DNA of 6,901 nt from Candidatus Bathyarchaeota archaeon (GCA_026015225.1 JAOZGV010000165.1:1-6901); one strand, 5' to 3'. Positions 1-5,539 are shown, counted from the stretch's first letter. The notes: generated by a model from the sequence alone, not told the origin. Made by a program: numbers and translations.

Positions 1-1071
1 TTTTCAATTTCCTCCCTAACAAGATTTGAGTAATCTTCCATTTTGTCTAAATCTTCAATAACATATAAAGGAGAACCAGCAACGGCCAGTTCTAAGTTTG
101 GGGCTGCAATTTTTATCCCAGCTGCTGCGTTAACCTCATTTACAATTGAGAATTTATCTCTAGGATCCCTAATTTCATCTAAAGGTTTTGGAATTAAAAT
201 AGCTCTTACTTCAGTAACTATTGGACCTTCTGAACCACCAATTACTATTCGATCATTTATTTTTAGTACCCCATCAAAAATAATGACGTTAATTGTTGTT
301 CCAAGTCCAATTTCTTCTTTCACTTCTAGTACAGTTCCTTTTGCAGGACCTATTACTGTGGTTAAATCTTCTTTCATAAAAGATTGAGTCAATCCCACAA
401 GTATAGCCAATAATTCTGGGATGCCTTCTGTTGTTTTAGCACTGGTGGGCACAATAGCAATATGTTTTGTGAAGTCCTTTATCTTATCAAATCTTTCAGT
501 TTTAAATCCGAATCTAGATAAAGAACCCATTAATGAATAAAGTTTATTTTCTAATTCTCTTTGTACCTCAGGAGGATTAGATTCTAATGCTTTAATAAAT
601 GCTTCTTCTTTACTACGACGCCAACCTGAAATTAAATCTATTTTATTTGCTGCTAAAAGAAAAGGTGTTTTGTATAATTTTAAAATTTCAATCGATTCAA
701 TTGATTGGGGCTCTATACCTTTGTTTATATCAACAACAAGAATTGCAATATCTGCTGCAGAGCCACCTCTTTTCCTCAGATTGGAGAAGCTCTCATGACC
801 TGGGGTATCAATGAAAAGAAGCCCAGGAATATTAACTTTAAAATTGAATTGTTCAAGATAGGATTTACAAATTTTATTTAATACCTCAGCAGGAACAAGA
901 CTAGCACCTATCCATTGAGTGATCTGGCCAGGTTCTCTTAGTGCTACAGATGTTCCTCTGATATTATCCAGTAAACTAGTCTTGCCATGGTCAACTTGAC
1001 CCAACGCTAAATATTGATCATATAAACGTTGTATGGCCTAAGACCACGACAATTGGCTGACGCAAAGCCAT
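1..1071 (-). CDS. infB: Archaeal translation initiation factor aIF5B (IF-2 type GTPase), split by a 37-nt intron; 3' part outside window
   Basis: aIF5B is the GTPase that promotes ribosomal subunit joining and initiator tRNA placement. Exon 1 (1071-1033) encodes 13 residues ending V-V-V-L-G-H. Exon 2 (995 to the left edge) continues with V-D-H-G-K-T and stays open, giving 344 residues of a family usually near 600. After joining, the G motifs are GHVDHGKT at residues 12-19, T39 in the switch-I region, DTPGH at 76-80, NKID at 130-133 and SAK at 198-200. A domain II beta-barrel starts near residue 228. The start is ATG 1071 with a purine-rich GGAAGGG at 1078-1084, and the N-terminus R-Q-P-I-V-V-V-L-G-H is the family norm. 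Unspliced, translation stops after 17 residues. The gene follows ndk but has a 139-nt gap and probably its own promoter. The product is certain; the splicing is inferred from sequence. Confidence 0.95.
996..1032 (-). other. Putative archaeal bulge-helix-bulge pre-mRNA intron inside infB (37 nt)
   Basis: Seen on the minus strand: the insert separates codon 13 (CAT, His) from codon 14 (GTT, Val), adds 37 nt (not a multiple of 3) and carries in-frame TGA. The predicted fold is as follows. The inner helix CAACGUU (1031-1025) pairs with AGCGUUG (1008-1002), 7 bp with one G-U. Bulge 1 is AU|A (1034-1032). The central 4-bp helix is GGCC (1038-1035) with GGUC (1001-998), one G-U. Bulge 2 is AA|G (997-995). 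The outer helix is UGGUC (1046-1042) with GACCA (992-988), plus an A-U pair (1039/994) and a small internal loop. The hairpin tip adds AUAU/AUAU around loop GAUCA. Cleavage after the second nucleotide of each 3-nt bulge, the rule for archaeal splicing endonuclease, removes exactly the 37 nt and restores GHVDHGKT. Excision would need EndA, then RtcB ligation. Confidence 0.88.
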
Positions 1072-1118
1072 TTTTTTCCCTTCCTTTATTGAAAATTCAA
1101 GTTTGCTATTCTCAAATC

Positions 1119-1129
1119 AAATTATAGAA
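1119..1129 (-). promoter_or_regulatory. Candidate TATA element for infB
   Basis: On the minus strand ATTCTATAATTTG-like sequence is centred about 53 nt before ATG 1071. Transcription from it would start near 1097 and leave a leader of roughly 25 nt, long enough to hold the GGAAGGG ribosome-binding sequence at 1078-1084. A second TATA-like palindrome, CATATAATATG (1138-1148), is an alternative. The whole gap is AT-rich, so the choice is weak. Confidence 0.4.
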
Positions 1130-1152
1130 TATTACATCATATAATATGAAAT

Positions 1153-1172
1153 AAAAAATGATTTGATTTTTT
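1153..1172 (-). terminator. Candidate terminator of the L7Ae-S28e-L24e-Ndk operon
   Basis: A perfect 7-bp inverted repeat, AAAAAAT-gatttg-ATTTTTT on the plus strand, lies about 40-60 nt past the ndk stop. On the minus strand it ends in a T-rich run. Archaeal termination depends mainly on T-runs, so this could end the ribosomal operon just before the infB promoter. The stem contains only A-T pairs and would be weak. Confidence 0.4.
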
Positions 1173-1210
1173 ATTCCTTTTGTTTCGATATTTCTTTAAT
1201 TAGCAGAATA

Positions 1211-1627
1211 TCATGCTACATTATCCGTATTAAAGAAGATTTTTATTTCTCTTTCAGCTGTTTCAAGACTATCTGAAGCGTGTATTAAATTGTAAGTGAT
1301 GTCTGAACCATAGTCACCTCTAATCGATCCCATCTCTGCTTCGAGGGGGTCAGTAGCTCCTATTATTTTTCGAATTAATCTTATTGCGTTTATTCCTTCT
1401 ATTACCATAACAATGACTGTTCCTGAAGTCACATATGTAATTAACTCATCGTAAAATTTTTTTCCAAGGTGGATTGAATAAAGTTTTCCAGCTTGATTTT
1501 TGTCCATTCTAACTAATTTCATGGCAACTATTTTGAGGCTTTTTTTCTCGAATCTACTTAAAATTTCTCCTACCAATCCTCTTGCGATGGAATCAGGTTT
1601 AAAAAGAATAAAAGTTCTTTCTAGCAA
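1211..1627 (-). CDS. ndk: Nucleoside diphosphate kinase
   Basis: This cytosolic enzyme transfers the gamma phosphate of ATP to nucleoside diphosphates through a phospho-histidine, maintaining GTP and other NTP pools. At 138 residues it has the usual full length. Visible conserved residues are K10 in F-K-P-D, Y50, F58, R86, T92, the GSIRGDYGSD segment (100-109), N113 and catalytic H116 in N-L-I-H-A-S-D-S, followed by the E-x-A-x-R-E-I-x-x-F-F ending. The start is TTG at 1627: the codon two positions upstream is TAA in the same frame, so no longer start is possible, and the reading L-E-R-T-F-I matches the family N-terminus. It starts 16 nt after rpl24e, so it is the last gene of the ribosomal operon; supplying GTP next to translation genes is a common archaeal arrangement. 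Identification is secure. Confidence 0.97.
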   Translation of the reverse strand: MLERTFILFKPDSIARGLVGEILSRFEKKSLKIVAMKLVRMDKNQAGKLYSIHLGKKFYDELITYVTSGTVIVMVIEGINAIRLIRKIIGATDPLEAEMGSIRGDYGSDITYNLIHASDSLETAEREIKIFFNTDNVA

Positions 1628-1643
1628 TCCTTATTTTGCCTTC

Positions 1644-1838
1644 TTATCTTTCTTCTTTGCCGTAGAATTCTGTCCACTTTAATTTCCTAGGATCTCTTTT
1701 AAGGTCGACCATGTTCTTTCTACATTTTGTCGAACAAAAATAAAAAATAGTTCCATCATTTTTAAACAAAGCTGATCCAGTAGCCGGTGGAAATTCTTTG
1801 CCACAAAATGAGCATTTATATGTCCTAGGCAAGATCAT
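1644..1838 (-). CDS. rpl24e: Large ribosomal subunit protein L24e (eL24)
   Basis: This is a 64-residue zinc-binding protein of the large ribosomal subunit. The zinc finger is a C-x2-C pair at C9 and C12 and a C-x3-C pair at C35 and C39, with the family signature around K-C-S-F-C-G and F-C-S-x-K-C. The tail R-D-P-R-K-L-K-W-T is typical of the archaeal short form, which lacks the eukaryotic extension. The start ATG at 1838 lies 11 nt after the rps28e stop, and ndk follows after 16 nt, consistent with one transcript. Length, motif and neighbours all agree. Confidence 0.97.
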   Translation of the reverse strand: MILPRTYKCSFCGKEFPPATGSALFKNDGTIFYFCSTKCRKNMVDLKRDPRKLKWTEFYGKEER

Positions 1839-1849
1839 TTTGCTCCAGT

Positions 1850-2080
1850 TTATCTTATTTTCTTGGCTTCTCGCTCCGTTTCTCTCAGCATCAAGACATC
1901 GCCCAACCTAATAGGCCCTTTAACATTTCTAATCAAAATTCGACCTTTATCTCTTCCTTCTAGAACTCTCACTCTGACTTGATGAACTTCCCCGGTTGTC
2001 CCAGTTCTTCCGACTATTTGGGTAACTTCTGCTGGAGTAAGCACTCCCTCTTGGACTTCTCTTTGCTTGTTTGAACTCAA
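1850..2080 (-). CDS. rps28e: Small ribosomal subunit protein S28e (eS28)
   Basis: This is a 76-residue OB-fold protein of the small subunit located near the mRNA exit region. The family core V-x-G-R-T-G-x-x-G-E-V and the C-terminal signature L-G-D-V-L-x-L-R-E-x-E-R-E-A are both visible. The start is TTG at 2080: the codon immediately before it in frame is TGA. The TTG shares the four bases TTGA with the stop of rpl7ae, so the two genes overlap by 4 nt and are probably translationally coupled. The next gene, rpl24e, is 11 nt downstream. Identification is secure; only the rare start codon is notable. Confidence 0.97.
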   Translation of the reverse strand: MSSNKQREVQEGVLTPAEVTQIVGRTGTTGEVHQVRVRVLEGRDKGRILIRNVKGPIRLGDVLMLRETEREAKKIR

Positions 2081-2466
2081 TCAGAGGACCCGCCACTTTT
2101 TCTAGATTTTTCAGAGGCTTCAACTAATTCCTTTAAAGTATCTTTTGCTTCACCTGGATCAATAATCGAAGCAGCAGCCGATCCTACATCTAGACCAATA
2201 GATTTTCCTAATTCTAACTTACTTGGAACATACAAATATGGAATTTTTCTTTCCTCGCATAGGATAGGTATATGAGCTACAACTTGAGGTGGATCTACAT
2301 CTTCAGCAATTAAAACAAGTTTTGCGACTCCACGTTCTATTGCTTTAGTAGTTTCGTTAGTGCCTTTTTTAATTTTTCCACTATCTCTAGCAATCTGCAA
2401 TACTTGATAGGCCTTGTCGGCGATTTCTTTTGATACTTTAAATTTTACATAAAATGATTTTGACAT
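2077..2466 (-). CDS. rpl7ae: Large ribosomal subunit protein L7Ae, kink-turn RNA-binding protein
   Basis: L7Ae binds kink-turns in 23S rRNA and is also the core protein of archaeal box C/D and H/ACA guide RNPs and a subunit of RNase P. The 129-residue product carries the kink-turn contact segment [12 protein letters not shown] (35-46), then L-I-A-E-D-V-D-P (52-59) and the H-I-P-x-L-C-E-E-x-x-I-P-Y strand-helix. The C-terminal S-G-G-S-S-D tail is short and polar. The start ATG at 2466 is supported by GGGTGA (2471-2476), complementary to the 3' end of archaeal 16S rRNA, five bases upstream. It leads the operon through rps28e, rpl24e and ndk. In other archaea L7Ae can bind its own mRNA; no such site was recognised here. 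Confidence 0.97.
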   Translation of the reverse strand: MSKSFYVKFKVSKEIADKAYQVLQIARDSGKIKKGTNETTKAIERGVAKLVLIAEDVDPPQVVAHIPILCEERKIPYLYVPSKLELGKSIGLDVGSAAASIIDPGEAKDTLKELVEASEKSRKSGGSSD

Positions 2467-2470
2467 CGCT

Positions 2471-2476
2471 TCACCC
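2471..2476 (-). promoter_or_regulatory. Shine-Dalgarno site of rpl7ae
   Basis: GGGTGA on the minus strand, with GGTGA four bases before ATG 2466, is one of the few recognisable ribosome-binding sites in the window and fixes the rpl7ae start. Confidence 0.6.
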
Positions 2477-2490
2477 GCATTCGCCTATTC

Positions 2491-2502
2491 ATTTTTATTA
2501 AG
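2491..2502 (-). promoter_or_regulatory. Candidate TATA box of the L7Ae operon
   Basis: The minus-strand sequence CTTAATAAAAAT is centred about 31 nt before ATG 2466. With the usual archaeal spacing, transcription would begin about 4-8 nt before the ATG. That would put most of the GGGTGA at the very 5' end of the mRNA, so the start may lie slightly further upstream. Confidence 0.5.
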
Positions 2503-2575
2503 TCTTCCTAGACTATTTTATCAATGTTTCGTTTATACAATAGTCTAAAAAATACAGAACTATTTGGCAGTTACA

Positions 2576-2585
2576 TTTAAATATA
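2576..2585 (+). promoter_or_regulatory. TATA box of htpX
   Basis: TTTAAATATA matches the archaeal TATA consensus and its centre is about 30 nt before the GTG start at 2611. Transcription would start within a few bases of the start codon, giving a leaderless or nearly leaderless mRNA. No Shine-Dalgarno sequence is present, which agrees. Confidence 0.6.
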
Positions 2586-2610
2586 TCATTAAAAAGCCAG
2601 AAGATTATGG

Positions 2611-3588
2611 GTGAACGAGTTGAGTTTAGTTAAATTACAATTGTCTATGATTGGGACATTAGCATTACTGATAGGTTTGTCTACATTATTTTTTATGATT
2701 ATTCTAACTTTCGTTGGCTTTACGGATGTTTTCTCAATAATTATATTGGTAATAATTTTCAATATTGCACAATGGTTGTTTGCGCCCTATATGATCAATG
2801 CAACCTACCGTGTAAAGGAAATAAGTAGATCTGATTCTCCAAGACTTTATGAAATGGTTGAAAGACTTAGTCAAAGAGCAAATATTAAGATGCCAAAAGT
2901 AATGTTAGCAAATATGCAAATTCCAAATGCATTTGCTTATGGATCGCCAATTACGAGGAATAGGGTTGCGATAACTTCAGGATTGATGAGAGAACTTGAA
3001 AATGAAGAGATAGAAGCAGTTATTGGACATGAACTAGGTCATTTGAAACATAAAGATGTTCAAATCATGATGTTTGCTTCTGTATTACCAGCCATATTCT
3101 CATTTTTAGGATATTCATTTTTATTCTCATCATATGCCTCCGGCGGCCAAAGGCAAGGAAATAACGCTTTTGCAGGCCTTATAGGGATGGGATGTCTTGC
3201 GATATATTGGATTCTATCGCTTTTTGTCTTAGGATTGAGTAGATTAAGGGAATATTATGCTGATAGGGAAAGTGCAACCATTGTTGATAACGGATCAAGA
3301 AAACTTTCAGAAGGTTTAGCTAAAATAGTCTCTTCCACGAGTAAATTTAAAATGAAAAATAAAAAAACAAAAAACTTCAGCAGTTTTAAATCTCTATTCA
3401 TTGATGACCCGGATAGATCAACATCAGACCTAATTCAACTTTCAAGATACAGAAATTCTATTGCTGATCAGAAACTTGTCAGAGAGATCTTATCAAGGGA
3501 AGTCACTTTAACAGATAGAATTACGGAATTCTTTTCTACTCACCCAAATATTGTCAAGAGAATGCGAGCGTTAAAAACAATAAAGTAA
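2611..3588 (+). CDS. htpX: HtpX-like membrane zinc metalloprotease (M48 family)
   Basis: This is an integral membrane endopeptidase of the HtpX/M48B type, involved in membrane protein quality control in characterised bacteria. Its 325 residues contain hydrophobic segments at about 12-33, 41-61, 153-175 and 187-209. The catalytic HELGH is at 140-144 (two zinc-ligand histidines, catalytic E141), and the third zinc ligand is E214 in R-E-Y-Y-A-D. The family ending S-T-H-P-x-x-x-x-R-M-R-A-L is at about 309-321. A lysine-rich linker (246-254) precedes the conserved L-F-I-D-D-P segment. GTG 2611 is chosen from the TATA spacing; TTG at 2620 is a possible alternative. It is monocistronic, divergent from the L7Ae operon, and converges on argG with 21 nt between stops. 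Function in archaea is inferred from the family. Confidence 0.94.
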   Translation: MNELSLVKLQLSMIGTLALLIGLSTLFFMIILTFVGFTDVFSIIILVIIFNIAQWLFAPYMINATYRVKEISRSDSPRLYEMVERLSQRANIKMPKVMLANMQIPNAFAYGSPITRNRVAITSGLMRELENEEIEAVIGHELGHLKHKDVQIMMFASVLPAIFSFLGYSFLFSSYASGGQRQGNNAFAGLIGMGCLAIYWILSLFVLGLSRLREYYADRESATIVDNGSRKLSEGLAKIVSSTSKFKMKNKKTKNFSSFKSLFIDDPDRSTSDLIQLSRYRNSIADQKLVREILSREVTLTDRITEFFSTHPNIVKRMRALKTIK

Positions 3589-3609
3589 TAAAAATGAAGT
3601 TTACTCCTA

Positions 3610-4824
3610 TCATTTAGCGGGATTTTTCAATAGGTTTCTCTTCTTAATATTAGCCACAGTTGTAGGTAATCCCCATATCTCAATGAAACCAAGTGACCAT
3701 GATTGATCAAATGTTGTTTTCGGTCCATAAGTAGCTAGATCGATATCATAAAGAGAGAAATCCGAATATCTCCCTACTATGTAACAATTGCCTTTATATA
3801 ACTTAATTTTTACTTCTCCAGTTACCCTTTGTTGTGTTTCTTCAATGAATGCATCAAGAGCAGACTTAAGGGGATCCATCCATAATCCAGAGTATGCTAG
3901 ACTACTCCATTCCACATCTACTTGCTGTTTAAATCTGAATTCATGACGCGTGAGCACTAGTTTCTCCAGATCCATATGTGCTTCTATTAATAGCTTTGCA
4001 GCCGGGCATTCGTATACTTCTCTTGACTTAATTCCTACTATTCTGTTCTCCATGTGATCGATCCTACCTATTCCGTGTTTTCCTGCAATTGCACTTATCC
4101 TTTCTATTAATTCAAGACCATTCAATTCTTTTCCATTTATAGCGATGGGCTTGCCATTTTCAAATTTTATCGAGATGTATTCCTCTTTATCCGGTGCTTC
4201 ACTTTGTGATTTAGTCCATTGATATACATCTTCAGGAGGTTCTTCCATAGGATTCTCAAGTACACCACATTCAATAGAACGGCCCCACAAGTTCTGATCA
4301 ACACTATATGCTACGTTTGAATCTTTCGGCAATGGGATTCCATTTTTTTTAGCAAATTCAATTTCTTCCTCTCTGGATAGGCCCCATTCTCTTACAGGCG
4401 CTATTATCTTTAAATTCGGATCCAAAGATTTAATAGTTATATCAAAACGTACCTGATCGTTTCCTTTGCCAGTACAGCCATGAGCAACACCGTTTGCGCT
4501 TTCTTTTTTTGCAATCTCGACTAATTTTGAAGCTATTAACGGTCTGGAGAGTGCTGTAGATATCGGATATTTTCCTTCATACATAGCATTTGCTTTAATT
4601 GCAGGAAAAACATAATCGGTTAGAAATTCTTGCTTAGCATCTATTGTATAATGGGTCAATACTCCCAACTTTTTTGCTTTTTCCTCTGCAATAACAAGAT
4701 CCTTTGATTGTCCAACATCAACAATTACAGAAATAACTTCTGCATTGTATTTCTTTTGTATCCACTTAATAGCTACCGATGTATCCAAACCACCAGAATA
4801 AGCCAAAACTATTTTTTGTTTCAT
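3610..4824 (-). CDS. argG: Argininosuccinate synthase
   Basis: This enzyme condenses citrulline and aspartate using ATP to form argininosuccinate, the penultimate step of arginine synthesis. From ATG 4824 it has 404 residues, the normal family length. The N-terminal PP-loop A-Y-S-G-G-L-D-T-S is at 8-16. The citrulline/aspartate pocket motifs are Y-P-I-S-T-A-L-S-R-P at 87-95, G-C-T-G-K-G-N-D-Q-V-R-F at 116-127 and G-R-S-I-E-C-G at 181-187, followed by E-N-R-x-V-G-I-K-S-R-E-V-Y-E near 259-272. The frame stays open to a GTG at 4863, but the extra 13 residues are not family-like and would overlap the control region, so the start is placed at M-K-Q-K-I-V-L-A-Y-S. It is transcribed away from the adjacent Lrp-type gene and is likely controlled from the shared 83-nt gap. 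Confidence 0.97.
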   Translation of the reverse strand: MKQKIVLAYSGGLDTSVAIKWIQKKYNAEVISVIVDVGQSKDLVIAEEKAKKLGVLTHYTIDAKQEFLTDYVFPAIKANAMYEGKYPISTALSRPLIASKLVEIAKKESANGVAHGCTGKGNDQVRFDITIKSLDPNLKIIAPVREWGLSREEEIEFAKKNGIPLPKDSNVAYSVDQNLWGRSIECGVLENPMEEPPEDVYQWTKSQSEAPDKEEYISIKFENGKPIAINGKELNGLELIERISAIAGKHGIGRIDHMENRIVGIKSREVYECPAAKLLIEAHMDLEKLVLTRHEFRFKQQVDVEWSSLAYSGLWMDPLKSALDAFIEETQQRVTGEVKIKLYKGNCYIVGRYSDFSLYDIDLATYGPKTTFDQSWSLGFIEIWGLPTTVANIKKRNLLKNPAK

Positions 4825-4855
4825 TTGAGTACCACATAATATATTTTTTTTAGAT

Positions 4856-4867
4856 TCGCGCACGCGA
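4856..4867. promoter_or_regulatory. GC-rich palindrome between argG and the Lrp-type gene; candidate operator
   Basis: TCGCG-CA-CGCGA is a perfect 5-bp inverted repeat with a 2-nt centre, strikingly GC-rich inside an AT-rich gap. It sits 32 nt upstream of the argG ATG and 41 nt upstream of the first possible Lrp start, a position where a bound regulator could affect either promoter. No regulator can be assigned from the sequence. Confidence 0.4.
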
Positions 4868-4871
4868 GAGA

Positions 4872-4883
4872 TTTATTAATAAA
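4872..4883. promoter_or_regulatory. Palindromic TATA-like element shared by argG and the Lrp-type gene
   Basis: TTTATTAATAAA is its own reverse complement. On the plus strand it is centred about 30 nt before ATG 4908, giving a leaderless Lrp-type mRNA. On the minus strand it would give an argG leader of about 25 nt. A competing plus-strand TATA (within 4891-4905, ATACTATAAAATT) would start transcription near 4925, downstream of ATG 4908. Confidence 0.4.
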
Positions 4884-4907
4884 AATTCCAATATACTATA
4901 AAATTAT

Positions 4908-5387
4908 ATGTTTTTTTATAAATGTGAGTTGTTGCCCTTGTCAGAATTAGATAAAACGGATCGCTTTATCCTAAATAAGTTGCAAGAGGATGCCAGGAGA
5001 TCTTTTAAAGGAATTTCTGAAGATTTAGGAGTCAGCGAGGCTACAGTTTTTTTAAGAGTTAAAAAGCTACAGGAGATTGGAGTAATCAAAGAGTTTAAAG
5101 CGATACTCAATCCATCATTAGTTGGGAAAAATACAACAGCTATTATGTTACTGAAAGCGGACCCAAAACTGTATAAAAAGGTCTTACAAAAATTATCTAA
5201 AATAAACGAAGTTTGCGAAATTTATGATGTTACGGGAGCATACTACACAATTTTAAAAATTCGAGCAAAGAGTACAGAGGAATTATCAAAAGTCCTTGAT
5301 AAAATAGGTTCCATTAATGGAATAATTGGCACGGAAACTTCTGTGGTTCTTAGAACAATAAAAGAAAATATATCAATTAAATTATGA
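4908..5387 (+). CDS. Lrp/AsnC family transcriptional regulator
   Basis: This is a DNA-binding regulator of the feast/famine family, which typically senses amino acids. Of 159 residues, L-D-K-T-D-R-F-I-L opens the N-terminal winged HTH (helix-turn-helix about 33-54, with S-E-A-T-V-F-L-R-V-K-K-L as recognition region). The RAM effector and dimerisation domain follows at about 75-152, including Y-D-V-T-G-A-Y-Y, whose glycine lies in the usual ligand-binding turn. The start is uncertain: ATG 4908 fits a leaderless mRNA from the palindromic TATA at 4872-4883, but TTG 4938 gives a more typical N-terminus (M-S-E-L-D-K-T-D). It lies between argG and lysWX. In Sulfolobus the Lrp-like LysM controls lysWXJK, so a lysine or arginine role is a reasonable inference, not demonstrated. 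Confidence 0.93.
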   Translation: MFFYKCELLPLSELDKTDRFILNKLQEDARRSFKGISEDLGVSEATVFLRVKKLQEIGVIKEFKAILNPSLVGKNTTAIMLLKADPKLYKKVLQKLSKINEVCEIYDVTGAYYTILKIRAKSTEELSKVLDKIGSINGIIGTETSVVLRTIKENISIKL

Positions 5388-5453
5388 GTATGCCATTGAA
5401 CTGTAAATTACAAATAATTCTATTCTTAAGCATGCAACACCATGTTTCTTCAA

Positions 5454-5470
5454 AACATTTATTAAATGTT
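5454..5470. promoter_or_regulatory. Perfect 17-bp palindromic site upstream of lysW; candidate operator
   Basis: AACATTT-att-AAATGTT is a perfect 7-bp inverted repeat with a 3-nt centre, ending 69 nt before the lysW ATG and upstream of the TATA-like sequence at 5501-5510. Size and symmetry fit a dimeric Lrp-type or similar HTH protein, and the position upstream of TATA suits an activator. The regulator is inferred from proximity only. Confidence 0.45.
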
Positions 5471-5479
5471 CTTTTTAAT

Positions 5480-5529
5480 AAAGAAACTTCAATAAATGAC
5501 TAAAAAAATTAAAGAAACTTGAATAATGA
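5480..5529 (+). repeat. Two-copy direct repeat, 31-bp period, upstream of and up to lysW
   Basis: AAAGAAACTT followed by C or G, AATAA and TGA occurs at 5480-5499 and again at 5511-5529 with one substitution and one indel. A reverse-complement core, GTTTCTT, also occurs at 5444-5450. The copies flank the proposed lysW TATA region. Confidence 0.5.
5501..5510 (+). promoter_or_regulatory. Candidate TATA box of lysWX
   Basis: TAAAAAAATT is centred about 34 nt before the lysW ATG at 5540. Transcription would start near 5533, leaving at most a few leader bases. This supports ATG 5540 over the in-frame TTG at 5519. The region is generally A-rich, so the exact box is uncertain. Confidence 0.4.
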
Positions 5530-5539
5530 GGCTTCCAAT

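Noticed and set aside
43..814. Plus-strand open frames at 43-387 and 599-814.
   Set aside because: They lie opposite the conserved aIF5B exon 2, lack recognisable motifs or promoters, and are low-complexity reverse-strand shadows.
996..1032. Reading the infB interruption as a sequencing or assembly error, or as a pseudogene.
   Set aside because: Errors are typically one or two bases, whereas this is a clean 37-nt insert with family-perfect codons on both sides and a full BHB fold at the boundaries. The remaining 331 codons are open and conserved, unlike a decaying gene. Raw reads would still be the decisive check.
996..1032. Intein or programmed ribosomal frameshift in infB.
   Set aside because: An intein must be in frame and far longer. 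A simple +1 or -1 shift cannot skip 37 nt containing stops while restoring GHVDHGKT exactly.
4825..4863. Longer ArgG starting at GTG 4863.
   Set aside because: The 13 extra residues are not family-like and the segment carries the TATA-like and palindromic control sequences.
5519..5539. LysW start at TTG 5519.
   Set aside because: It would add seven unconserved residues and overlap a direct repeat; ATG 5540 gives the normal LysW N-terminus and fits the TATA spacing.
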